In this document: in pieces, positions 32,595 to 42,868 of the stretch
Layout of the letters: each line of letters starts with the position of its first letter
How positions within the stretch are numbered: the first letter of the stretch is position 1
Origin: Puccinia triticina
Lineage: Eukaryota; Basidiomycota; Pucciniomycetes; Pucciniales; Pucciniaceae
Assembly (NCBI RefSeq): GCF_026914185.1
Contig: NC_070560.1
Location: 4,331,501 to 4,395,500, forward strand
Direction of reading: 5' to 3'
DNA: 64,000 nt
The notes under the pieces: model-generated
Database searches by the model: none
What the model was told of the DNA's origin: nothing
The model's input: only the letters and a program-made list of their open reading frames with translations
Program-made: the position numbers and the translations under genes

Positions 32595-32934
32595 TGTTAG
32601 AGTAGTCATGCACTTATGCACGAACTACAGCTTAGAGACTATGTACTTACTTAACATGTACATAGTTTCTAACCTTGTTGGTGACAGGCACCGAACCTAA
32701 CCTGTCACCGACACGCGCCTACAGTCCCGGCTCTCACCTGCCCGGGCTCTCCTCTCTTTCCTCACCGAGATTGGAGACCCGGGTACCGACACGTGAGAGC
32801 TGACACCACCGCCGGACTGTATCGCGCAGGTTAGTCAGTATGATAGCAATGTACCGAGATTGGAGACCCGGGTACCAACACGTGAGAGCTGACACCACCG
32901 CCGGACTGTATCGCGCAGTTTCCGAGCCTTTATA
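32595..32934. mobile_element. Solo LTR (340 bp) in a carboxylesterase exon
   Basis: TGTTAGAG...CTTTATA flanked by GATCC (32590-32594 and 32935-32939). Length, ends and internal plan resemble the LTR of element C, although the sequence differs. A duplicated block of about 65 bp (CCGAGATTGGAGACCCGGG...) is separated by GTTAGTCAG, forming a GT...AG intron-like unit at 32830-32918 with a CTGAC branch-like site. It sits a few bases from the 3' end of the exon encoding EWIK. Confidence 0.85.
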
Positions 32935-33864
32935 GATCCATTCCATGGCCAATCGTTGATCTTTCAATCCAAGATTTCCAACGCCCGCCTCAGCAACTTC
33001 TTTCCCACCCAAGAACCCAAAGGCCTAATCCGAAGTGATCACATTGTAAGCATATACACAAATATCAAATTGACATCGATTCCTAACCATACTTACATTT
33101 AATCTATGATTTGCAGTGACGTGTATGATTGGAAGGCCCATATCCATGCTATTCTTGACCAAGAGTTTGGGAGTTAGCTCCCAGCTAACCCCGAAATTGA
33201 AGCCACCAGGGACTGGTGCAGGGAGTTTAGCTAGAAGTCTTGCTCAATAGACAAGCAAAATGAAGACGTACAAATGAAAAACATCACTGGGAGATGGGAG
33301 GAGTTGGTTGTACCTGCTGGTCTAGTGATCTGTGAAAGACGCGAGAAGGCAAAAAGTCATGAACATATATCATTCAAAAAAATATTGATCTCACGTCAAG
33401 CAATCCTCTTGACCAGGACCAAATGCTTTAACGTATCCCAGAGGATTTATTTTATTTCCGTTGAGCCAACTCTGGTAGGGTTCACTGGAAGTGTTTCCGC
33501 CAAAGGTTTGCTGAGGACAGGCAGGGGTACGCTTCTTTTTTTCGAGATCGCAACCCGATAATAATATGAACAAGGAGAGAAAGCAATAAGTACTATATTA
33601 ATCTGGAGATTGTTTGCCAGTGATATTCGGGCAATAAATTACGGTAGCGTCTCGATTATAGTAAGTCTGGGTTGGTTGGATCGGATTTGCAAACCGCAGC
33701 TTCCCCACAGGCGGCTCAGCCTTTTGCGTTGATGTTAAAAGAGACACACATGTTAGGTGTTTTAGGGCCCCATCAGAGCGACTGCATGTGACTTGATCAC
33801 AACAGGAGAATACAAGGTTCTAAAAGATACTGACAAAAGGGATTCCATAGAAGCGCTCTAGAGT

Positions 33865-34732
33865 CTAGACGGAGGATTTGCTGTGTTTTACCGATGAAGG
33901 AGCCATAATCTGAAAGATTTAGAGCAACTAAAATAGATTTCTTTGTCTTAATAACTCTTCTGTATATACACGTATTTTCTGGATAAGAAAAGTAAAGTTA
34001 TTGAGAGAGGAAGTTTACCTAAAAGCAGCACTAGGTTATGCTGGATTCTGGATAAAGCTTCCTGGTTGCTTGCGCTGATGCTTCGCTTGTGTGTGACGAG
34101 TTTAACGGGTCTGGAGCGATAGAATGCGCATCTGTCAGAGACATCTCCAGACTGGTTTTGCTGCACTTTTTCTGTTTCTTTTAACTCACCGATGCAGGGA
34201 CTAGTTATATAAATAACTTAGTCTTTTCCTGTCTGTACGGGTGGTCTTGGTCTGGGTCTGTAGCAAGAAGCATGATTGGCTTCGCTTTAGTTCTATTGCT
34301 TTCTTTGTTTGCTAGATCTCCAGAATGGGATCTGCTCACCTTGGTCGGTGCTGGCCGTGATCCTGGCTAGGAGTGAGTTCTGCGCCTTGTTCCGAATACG
34401 CCGCGCGAGGGTTCTGTCGAGTATAAAGTTGGTCAGCTTTGTCTGCATATCAACTTTATCTCTTCTTGGCTACGTACCCGGAGGCATGTTCTATTTTACC
34501 TTTTTCCTCTGCGGTTGCCGTTGCGAATGCCGTGTCTGCAAAGGACCGTGCGACTCGCGTCAGCTAAAGCTTTGGTTTAGGGTTTGGCTTGACTGCTAGA
34601 GGGGCTTACCTCTTTGCGCAGCTGGGTTGTGGTTTGGGTCTGTCCGCGCGAGCTCTCTGAAAGATTGCTGCGGGTGGTCTGGGTTCTGGTCTAACCGCGC
34701 TAACTTCCGCGGGGGTCGTTGCTGGTCTGGGG
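33865..34732. other. Upstream region of the carboxylesterase remnant
   Basis: 868 bp with no gene that I can support. It should contain the missing first exon and promoter of the esterase (- strand). A TATATAAATAA stretch lies at about 34206. Several CAG|GT-like sites are present, but no signal peptide frame is convincing. Confidence 0.4.
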
Positions 34733-34929
34733 CTATAATCTCACATAATCCAGTTCCACCTTGAAATCTGATGGGGCGGAAAAAAACTAGGCCAAAGCTG
34801 ATGTGATGGAAGTTGGGTGGGTTGTAACTTACGCGGATCATTTTTGTTGAAGAAGAACTGCAGGCCAAGGGCCAGGAGGTGGCTGGCGATACTAAGAAAC
34901 GAAAGACCCTTGCCCCAGTATTCCAACAT
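34733..34929 (-). CDS. Possible small single-span membrane protein (2 exons)
   Basis: Not recognised. A Met at 34929 opens MLEYWGKGLSFLSIASHLLA, a hydrophobic segment of about 18 residues ending LQFFFNKNDP. A strong donor GTAAGT follows at 34832, and an acceptor at 34768 joins in frame to HFKVELDYVRL and a stop, giving 43 aa. The frame continues upstream without ATG to about 34989, so a 5' exon may be missing. The splice phase works, which is the main support. It could equally be a chance frame. Confidence 0.25.
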
Positions 34930-35175
34930 TCTGCTGTCGAGCACTACATAGTGACGGAAAACGAGAAAAATCTGTGAGGATAGAATCACCTTTTTCTCGC
35001 GGTGGAGAATGACAACAGTGGTTCAAAGATCCTACCGGCAGGAAGCGGTCTTTCTTCTTCTTTCTTCTTCTTGATGCTCCTCTATTTATTCTATAACAAT
35101 GCCATTACGAATTGGGATATAGCTGATTGGGAAAAATCGTAGAATCTTAGTCAATCAACATTAGACAGGCAAATT

Positions 35176-35321
35176 GGAGGACTTCCCGTCGATCTGGGAA
35201 CCCAGATTTTTCCAGATTTTGCGGGGAAATCTGGGCTCGATTGTCCCAAATCCTAGATCTGCCTAGATTTCCCTGCAAAATCTGGGAAAATCTGGGTTTC
35301 CAGATTGACGGGAAGTCCTCC
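35176..35321. mobile_element. Foldback MITE with GGAGGACTTCCCGT ends, copy 1
   Basis: 146 bp; both ends are GGAGGACTTCCCGT and its inverse, and the interior is mostly self-complementary AGATTT/AAATCT words. A second copy lies 18 bp downstream and a decayed one near 43340-43425. No coding capacity. Confidence 0.75.
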
Positions 35322-35339
35322 ATTCTCAAAACAATCAAT

Positions 35340-35508
35340 GGAGGACTTCCCGTTGATCTGGAAAGTCAGATCTGAGCCACCAGATATCAAATTTCGCAGG
35401 GAAATCTGGGTCCCCGAAGATCCCCGAAGTGATCCAGAGTTCCAGATTCCAGATTTCCCTGCGAAATCTGAAATTCCAGATCTGTTCAAAAGTGACGGGA
35501 AGTCCTCC
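35340..35508. mobile_element. Foldback MITE with GGAGGACTTCCCGT ends, copy 2
   Basis: 169 bp, same ends as copy 1. CAATG occurs at both its edges (35336-35340 and 35508-35512). Element C begins immediately after and carries the same CAATG as its own duplication, so C inserted exactly at the edge of the MITE. Confidence 0.75.
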
Positions 35509-35512
35509 AATG

Positions 35513-35842
35513 TGTTAGAGGGCCGGGACAGCCAAGATGGTAAACTTAACTCATCCCGAGTTTATCCATCAGTATATGCATGTATCAAACCTTTGTACAT
35601 ACTTGCATACTGCGGCTGCGCCTTGTACCTAGTCTAACTCAGCCCGCCGGTACCGGTTCCAACCTTTCCTCACCGAGGTTGGACACGATACCGAGCGAGG
35701 CTGACCGATCTGCGACGCATTTCTTGTCGTCAGGTATGTGCAATTATCAAACCGAGGTTGGACACGATACCGAGCGAGGCTGACCGATCTGCGACGCATT
35801 TCTTGTCGTCAGATTTGCATTCGCTCCGTCGAGCGTCTTATA
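35513..35842 (+). repeat. 5' LTR of element C
   Basis: TGTTAGAG...TCTTATA. It has a duplicated block of about 60 bp (CCGAGGTTGGACACGATACC...) whose copies are joined by CAG|GTATGT, giving an intron-like unit at 35734-35812 with CTGAC about 30 nt before the terminal CAG. Confidence 0.9.
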
Positions 35843-35902
35843 GGTTAAAAGCCGGTTCTGCTATTCGGTATCTGAGTCCACAGTTCGGGAGACCAACATT
35901 GA

Positions 35903-37249
35903 ATGGTCGGTCGAGGAGGTAAACTAAAAGAGATTCAAGAGAAAGCGATACAAGATACGCTAGAGAAACAACGAAGAGAAAGAGAGATCGAAGAAAAAGA
36001 GAGACTCGAAGCGATCAAAGAATTTGAAGAAAAAACTCGAACGTACTACAAAAATAACCATCAACCAGTACCCTCATCCTCGACTTCAGTAGCAATGGGG
36101 GCAACCCCATCCGCCGAAGACTACTTTCATCTAAAAGGCGAACTGCAGCGCCTCGAAGGACTGCTCAACAACGCCACTCTCCTCCGCCCAACTCCGCCAG
36201 CCGAAGGAGTCAACAGCGTGCTCCAAAGCTTCCATAAAAAGCCGCTGGACCTACACTACATGCACAATCCCAAGAAAACCCGACTCGCGAAAGGAAAAGC
36301 GAACTTCAAAGTCTGGGACCGCAAAATCAACCGGACTTTGAAATATGTCTTTGAAAACCAAGGGACTTTTACCGAGCTCGAGGTGAACTTCGTGTCCAGG
36401 TCAGCCAAAGATCAAGCAGCCATCGCTTGTCTATTGCGGTCAACAATCAAAACGACTCTGTTGGACATCGTGGACGGGGTTAACTCTGATAACCCATGGA
36501 CCATCTTCACTCAACTCAAGAATCAATGCGACAGGTCGGACAGGCAGCATAAACTAGACGTGATCAACCAGTTTGCCGAGCTCATCGGCGACAGATCGCC
36601 TGGGACAGATGTAAACCTAGCAAATTGGAGCAAGGTGTGGACCGAGATGACTCAGCTGAAGATATCGTGGGAAGAAGCTGGAGGCCTCCTCCTCCAAAGC
36701 AGCTTTGCGGCTCCGGTCGGCATAGATGCGAAGACTTTTGAGTTTATGGTTAGCCAGAAGCTGGAAGCCACTAAGGATGCGACATTCAACGACGTCATGA
36801 CAGTGATTCAGGCTGCGTCTGGCAAGTCCCAAAGCAAGGCATCCCAAAATCTAGACGACTCATACACCCCGATGGACTTAGACGCGGTGAATGCAGTCAG
36901 GTCGATGCCGGGAAGGTACGCGCCACCTCACAAGCACAATCCCCCGCAATTTGGACAACAGCAGAAGGCCGTACAAAACCAGCAGAGCCCACCGAATGTC
37001 AGCCAACCCAAACCGAACCTGTCGGTTGAGAAAGCGCTAGCCTACCGTGGATATCCTCTCACCAACCACCTCGCTGGGAAGTGGGGCATCCGCTGCCACT
37101 ACTGCAAGCAGGACGGCCACTGGCACAACAATTGCCGGCTATTCTGGGAGGACGTTGGGTCAGGAGCTATAGGACCGCCTCCAGACGGACACGATACACC
37201 CGGTTCGAACTACCTTCCACCTGAACAACCGCTCGGAAAGAGCAATTGA
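35903..37249 (+). CDS. Element C Gag (448 aa)
   Basis: Begins with a highly charged helical segment rich in Lys, Glu and Arg (about residues 1-45). A copia Gag core follows, then the CCHC knuckle CHYCKQDGHWHNNC near the C-terminus. It ends at TGA 37247-37249, directly followed by CTT; the next in-frame codons lead into the protease. Whether the stop is original, read through, or a CGA-to-TGA mutation is open. Confidence 0.8.
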   Translation: MVGRGGKLKEIQEKAIQDTLEKQRREREIEEKERLEAIKEFEEKTRTYYKNNHQPVPSSSTSVAMGATPSAEDYFHLKGELQRLEGLLNNATLLRPTPPAEGVNSVLQSFHKKPLDLHYMHNPKKTRLAKGKANFKVWDRKINRTLKYVFENQGTFTELEVNFVSRSAKDQAAIACLLRSTIKTTLLDIVDGVNSDNPWTIFTQLKNQCDRSDRQHKLDVINQFAELIGDRSPGTDVNLANWSKVWTEMTQLKISWEEAGGLLLQSSFAAPVGIDAKTFEFMVSQKLEATKDATFNDVMTVIQAASGKSQSKASQNLDDSYTPMDLDAVNAVRSMPGRYAPPHKHNPPQFGQQQKAVQNQQSPPNVSQPKPNLSVEKALAYRGYPLTNHLAGKWGIRCHYCKQDGHWHNNCRLFWEDVGSGAIGPPPDGHDTPGSNYLPPEQPLGKSN

Positions 37250-40210
37250 CTTCGTCAACTAGATCTACCGGAGGTCGGCGACGGGAAAATCTTGCTTGAT
37301 TCGGGGGCGTCTACTCATGTGAGTGGTTCCCTGTCACTCTACACCTCGACTGAAGAACTCGAACGACCTAGAAAAATATTGCTAGCAGTAGCTGACTGCT
37401 CCGTTGATGTCAGACTCAAGGGGACGATCACGATCCCAATGAAGCAAGGCAAGGTGAAGATTGAAGACGTATATTATTGCCCTGGCGTAGACGGAATAAT
37501 TCTCTTGGTTGGAAGACTAACGAGTGTAGGATGGCAGCTGAAATTTCGCGGGCAAGAAGCAACTTTGACTAGCCCCACAAATTTAGTCTTTAATACGTTG
37601 TACCGAAATTTTTGTTGGTTTTTGAGTAATTTAAACCAGTCTCTCCATCTGAATAAAGTCACCCAACGGCCATCATTTGACACATTCCTATGGCATAGAC
37701 GCCTCGGCCACGTATCGGAAGAAGTAGTGAGGAAATATCTACGACAGCATTATCCGGATGAAATTGATGGAAAAACATGGGACTTGTTTTTCTGCACTCA
37801 ATGCGCAAAATCCAAGAGTGTTGATAAGAAGTCTCCTGGTGGGAATTCTCTGATCCCACGTGATGAGCCACTAGACTTGCTCGTATCGGACGTCGCAGGA
37901 CCTTTCTCGTACGACCTATCCGGAAAGCGCTACATTCTGACAATGAGGGACCACGCTACAACATACATATATTGCGACGCACTAGTAGAGCGTAGCAAAG
38001 TCCCGGCGAAGATCATGGAATGACTGCATCATCTGAACGTCGTCATTGGTTGGTACCCCAAGAACATCCGGTGCGACAACGCTCTGGAGTACACATCATC
38101 TCTGAAGAAACTCCTCAAGCCCATCGGTGTTTCCCTAGCTCCGGTACCTCCTTACAGCCCAGAGCAGAACGGCGAGGCGGAAAGGGTAAACCGGACACTT
38201 GGTGACATGGCCAGGACGATGTTGCACGAATCTGGTATGCCCCGCCCGTACTGGAGCTACGCTTACAGGATGGCAGCTCACATTCACAACCGGATCCCAA
38301 ACAAGAAGATCGACAGCTGCCCCCTGCAGGTGTTGTACAACATCAAAGTGGATCCAAATGTACTATATCCGTTTGGGGCAGATGCGATTGTACACGTCCC
38401 AAAAGAGAAGCGCGAAAAACTGTCGGAGCGGGCCATAGCGGGAAAACTCATTGGTTATCCGGCAGCTGGAGCAGGATGGTTAGTGCACTCGAATCAAAAC
38501 GGTCGCATCTTACACTCGACTTCTGTAATATTTCCGGAGTTTCAAAACTTACCAGTTAAGAAGAAAGAAGCCAAGCGAGGAGATCTGGACTTCATCATCA
38601 ACCAGATAGTTTTGAAATTAGGGGAAGAGACCACTGACGAGCATGCTAAAGCGGAAGAGAAAGCCATAACAAATTTGCCCATCAATGAAGATCGAAGAAT
38701 TCCCCTCAACATCAGATCAGCACTTCAAGCAAGAGATTCGACTGCGTGGCGAGCTGCGGCGAACTACGAAATCGACAAATTCTTTGAGTTAGACGTCTGG
38801 GTGCCTGTAGATCCATTTCCTGGAGCAAAAGCTTTAGGATGCAGGTGGGTATTTGCTATCAAGGAGGGCATGGGACGTGACGACCCGGAAATTTTTCGCG
38901 CCAGATACGTCGCGAAAGGATTCAATCAAGTTATGGGCCGTGACTGCAACAAAACATACGCTCCTACGGCATTGTTGGTCACACTCCGACTGTTGATTTC
39001 TCTGGCTATCAAATATCATTACCCGATTGCGACTTTCGACGTTAGTTCGGCGTACCTATACAGCCCCATTGAAGAAGAAGTATATGTACAACCGCCGATA
39101 GAAATTCGACCGGAATTGAAAGGAAAGATCATGAAGCTCAAGAAAGCAATGTACGGCACGAAACAGGCCGCACGATGCTGGTGGAAATTTTTCAAATCAA
39201 AAATGGAAAGCCTGGGATTCATTGCTTCAGAGTTAGAACAATCTTTATACATATATCGGCGCGGAAATGGTTTCATTATCATTTGGTTACATGTGGACGA
39301 CAGATTTGCGGTGGCATCAAATGAGGGACTCATGGGCGAACTTCGGAAGGCGATGGAGAAGGAGATGAAAATAAAATGGTCGGATGAAGTTACAAAGCTA
39401 GTGGGTATAAACATCAAGTTGAAAGCTGATGTAGTGGAGCTTGACCAGGAAAAGCTTGCCAGCCAAATCGTGGCGGATTACTCAAGGCCGGTCTTCACAC
39501 AGCGGAGCACACTGCCGGATGAAGCGCTAGAAATACACTCAGGCGAGCCTCTAGATCAGACGGAATATCGATCAACACTCGGATCGCTGATGTACCTTGC
39601 AGCTGGGACGCGGCCAGACCTGTCTTATGCCGTGAATCTACTAGCAAGGTACAGTGAAAATCCATCGCCAAAGCACTGGAAAGCGCTGGACTTTCTGATT
39701 GGTTATCTGAAGCGGTCGAAATCGGTAAAGCTAAATCTGAAGGGAGGTGGAAATTCTCTGGATCTGTGGTCGGATGCGAACTGGGGCGGCGAGCATGAGC
39801 GGTCGACGTCTGGATTTGTTATCAAGCATTTGGGGGATTCGATTGCGTGGGGAGCGAAGCGGCAAAGTGTTGTGGCATTATCAACTTGCGCGGCGGAGTA
39901 TGTGGCTTTATCGGATGGGGCGCAACACTTGGCAGGACTCTCAATCCTTTTGGAAGATATTCATCATTCGATCAAGATGAACATTTTTTGCGACAATGAA
40001 GCGGCGATATTAATAGCAGGCGACAATGCATCAAAGAAAAGGACAAAATATTTGATGCGGGCTTTCTATTTCATCAACGATTTCGTCAGGGAAAACAACA
40101 TCAAGATCTTCTGGACGAATACACATCTTCAGCAAGCGGACATTTTCACCAAGAAACTAGGACCAAACAAGATGGAAGGAGCGATGGCGAATCTTGGTCT
40201 GAGGGCGTGA
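37250..40210 (+). pseudogene. Element C Pol, one internal TGA
   Basis: Same frame as Gag. Protease LDSGASTHVSG; integrase WHRRLGH...CTQCAKSK, SDVAGP, CDNALEY, GEAERVNRT; RT YAPTA, FDVSSAYLYS, MYGTKQAARCWW, HVDDRF; RNase H SDANWGG, STCAAEYVALSD, CDNEAA, KRTKYLMRAF, ADIFTKKL. All catalytic residues look present. One TGA at 38021-38023 lies in the integrase core between the first and second Asp. Apart from that stop the frame is open to 40210. Confidence 0.82.
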
Positions 40211-40232
40211 AGTTTACCAGCTTGGGGGGGGA

Positions 40233-40562
40233 TGTTAGAGGGCCGGGACAGCCAAGATGGTAAACTTAACTCATCCCGAGTTTATCCATCAGTATATGCA
40301 TGTATCAAACCTTTGTACATACTTGCATACTGCGGCTGCGCTTTGTACCTAGTCTAACTCAGCCCGCCGGTACCGGTTCCAACCTTTCCTCACCGAGGTT
40401 GGACACGATACCGAGCGAGGCTGACCGATCTGCGACGCATTTCTTGTCGTCAGGTATGTGCAATTATCAAACCGAGGTTGGACACGATACCGAGCGAGGC
40501 TGACCGATCTGCGACGCATTTCTTGTCGTCAGATTTGCATTCGCTCCGTCGAGCGTCTTATA
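40233..40562 (+). repeat. 3' LTR of element C
   Basis: 330 bp, one visible difference from the 5' LTR; followed by the CAATG duplication. Confidence 0.92.
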
Positions 40563-41335
40563 CAATGCAGTCGGATATAAGAATAATTGGCGAAATCCAC
40601 TCAAGTTAATGCGCAGATGCTCGGCGGTTCAGTAGTGAATGTGGGGCAAGCATTACAAGGCATTTCGGAATTGTTGTGGTATGAACTCGATTCCCCCATG
40701 ACAAACGGGAGCATTTGTCGCGAAAGCTTGGCCATCCGATGCGACCAACCACGATGGAACTCTTACAGGGGCACACAGACACAAAGAACATCACAAATCT
40801 CGAAGGATGAAAGGCCTATTGAGAACAAAGGAGGTGAAGTGTAGGGACGATTGCCATATAGATGTGGGTATAGCGCCTGATAAGCCGCCGTCCCTTGACC
40901 AGCGGGAAAAATGTTTTTAGCGTGCAGCCCAAGATCCGTCAAAAAGGATGAGGCAGGAACGGAGTGTCGGTAGAGTGAAATACCAGCACGCTCAAGTGTG
41001 TAATCGTGCGTACGAAATGAGAGGGAAAAATCTCACCAAAGAACAATCATCCACTGGCCCTTCCTGGGGCGGCGGTATAACGAACTTAGCGATTTATGTC
41101 AAACTGTGCAAGATGAGCCGAACGAGCTTAGGGGGCCGAGTTGCGTATACGGACCGATGATGGACGGTGAAGATTTACATATTTATACCAAATCAAAATT
41201 TGTGAGATAATCAATATTAAATAATCAAAAAGGAACATGCTGCATCCCATAACACCGGATCCCATAACAGAAGTTTAATGATTTGTTTATTACAAAAAGA
41301 AAAACACAAAGCATTCCAGAGATTCTATTTGATGT
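40563..41335. other. Region between element C and SED5; no gene seen
   Basis: 773 bp downstream of SED5's stop. Open frames here (about 85 aa or less) show no recognisable motif. AT-rich from 41165 to 41330, where SED5 transcription would end. Confidence 0.5.
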
Positions 41336-42868
41336 TCACGTGAGTAAGACGAATAACTGCGAGGAAGTAATAATTGGATATAGAATCAGTAAGGAAAGTG
41401 ATGACTTCGAGGTGAAAATAGTGGGGGTGGTAAGAAGGGATGAAAGAAGAGGAACATACCAAGAAGAAGATCATGATCATCCCAAAGACTTTGAACATTA
41501 ACATGCGATTACCAGAGATACTTGAATAGAATTTAAGCAATTCAGATTGGGCGGATTGGATGTTACTTTCGATGTCGATCGTGTCCTGGTCGATCCGTTG
41601 GACTTGTTCTCCTTGTTGAGCAACCATTGTTGCTAGCTGACTGAAGATCGAACCAAGCTCAGTGATCGTCGATTCAATCGACTCGATGGCTGTTGACCGC
41701 TGTTGTAGATATGCATCCTTTAGAGGAAATAAGAAAAATGGAAGGAGACCCAAAAACTTTAATTTCCTGAAATAATTTAACAAACTTCACACGATTTAGA
41801 TTTTCACTCAACTGAATTATCTTGAGCTAACTGCATCTGCATGTATCCTTGAGGGCCACCAGATTCAGCCGGATTGGAGTTTTTGCCCATATCCAATGCC
41901 AGATACTCATTTTGATGGTACCCTTCTTGAGTAGATTTTCCTTTACCTTTAGAGTCATACAGTGTTCTATTGACAGCGGAAGCGACTCCCCCTGCTTGTT
42001 GGGCTGCGTAGAGTGGCGAATCTGTCGATTGTGAATTATATGGGGTGGAAGACGTGGGGCGGGAACGGAGGACTATCAGTGGGATCAATAAGCCACGCTT
42101 TGTTTTGGTCTTCCACCGTCATCGAATACAGCGATAAATACCTGATTGAGACGCTGTGGCAAGCCCGGGGGTATTGAATTGGAATTGTTCGGTCCGGTCT
42201 CGAGTAGCTTTCATGTTCTGTCGAGGTACAGATCCCGTGAATGAGGGGTTTCAATGAGTGTCAATATAATCTCACACAATGAAAGAAAGATTGACCTGAG
42301 TGCGAATTTCGAGGACATCTTTGAATCCCATACTAGTATCGGCCAGTTTACTCTGTAGCATCATCACAACGTTGTTGTTATGTTCGTCTACGGGCTGTTT
42401 TTGACCACGATTTGAAGACAAGTTCTGCTTGACGAAGGTTTGTAACTGGGCGATCTGTTGGTTTAGTTGAGCGATATCTTGTTTGATGATATATGTCAAT
42501 TCCGAGATTTCTACTGGTCGGTCATCAAATAGAGTCTTTCGTTTGGCAACTGAAGGAAAGGACAGAACGAAAGAGGGGTTTCATGTTAGCGGAGTACGGG
42601 GGAAATAACAGTGAGCGAGTCCAGAGGATGAAGCTCTTCTGGAGACTCAACGTTGTGCAAGTTGGCTAAGTTTGACGGTGGTTTGTTGGATGTCCTTTCC
42701 AATCATTCCGGCTAGCCTTGCGAATTCTCCACGGGCTCCAGGGGCTCGTTGGTTCTTACGATTGGGCGATGAATTATCCAGCAATCGTTGTTTATGTTCG
42801 GGGACCAGTTGAGACGCCGTCCTCGAACGAATTGATGCCACGCATGATTTGAACTCCTGACTGTGCAT
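41336..42868 (-). CDS. SED5: Golgi Qa-SNARE syntaxin-5/SED5 (6 exons)
   Basis: Qa-SNARE for ER-to-Golgi and intra-Golgi fusion, anchored by its C-terminus. Exons on -: 42868-42652, 42549-42296, 42217-42142, 42072-41813, 41717-41460, 41356-41336; 361 aa. Seen: an N-terminal SQEFKSCVASIRSR, the Habc region with LAKRKTLFDDRPVEISELTY, a Gln/Ser-rich linker, the SNARE motif YLQQRSTAIESIESTITELG to QQGEQVQRIDQD (zero-layer Gln near 304), and a membrane span at about 340-361. The last exon is only 7 codons (LFVLLT, stop) and completes the anchor. Start at 42868 gives MHSQEF; a short upstream exon is possible because other SED5 proteins have a few more N-terminal residues. Confidence 0.92.

Larger units (their letters stand above)
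30842..33864 (-). pseudogene. Type-B carboxylesterase/lipase pseudogene
   Basis: Serine esterase of the alpha/beta-hydrolase fold, many exons, read right to left. Seen: LERFYGIPF + AEPPVGKLRFANP, RTPACPQQ...EDCLT, HLPVMFFIF + PGGFNFG (oxyanion region), GLPIIHVTANHRLN + AFGFLGG, GNLGLKDQRLAMEWI, ISQFGGDPNK, the nucleophile elbow VTIYGES, LFRAAICHSGTAIP, VVDGEFVTGS, DEGTILALG, and the end WIAFVNNLNPNHPG...WPTYD. It is broken three ways: a solo LTR (32595-32934) in the exon encoding MEWI, a MITE (32312-32472) in the FGGDPNK exon, and a frameshift between SGAI and MGQHNNLF. The first exon (signal peptide) was not found. Secreted esterases are common in plant-infecting fungi. Confidence 0.82.
35513..40562 (+). 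mobile_element. Copia retrotransposon C, very young
   Basis: Two 330-bp LTRs (35513-35842 and 40233-40562) differ at one base that I can find (C/T in GCGCYTTG). The duplication CAATG is at 35508-35512 and 40563-40567. A polypurine tract, TTGGGGGGGGA, precedes the 3' LTR. Gag and Pol share one frame from 35903 to 40210, broken only by two TGA codons. It is among the most recent insertions in the window. Confidence 0.92.

Noticed and set aside
32595..32934. The LTR-like block in the carboxylesterase as one of its introns
   Set aside because: It has a perfect 5-bp duplication (GATCC) and TG start, and its removal restores an exon end plus donor (ATCAAA|GTCAGT) that fits the family alignment.
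37247..38023. TGA recoded as selenocysteine or Trp
   Set aside because: RPB2, MRS2, PRP18, SED5 and the prenyltransferase all end cleanly and none needs an internal TGA, so the nuclear code is standard.
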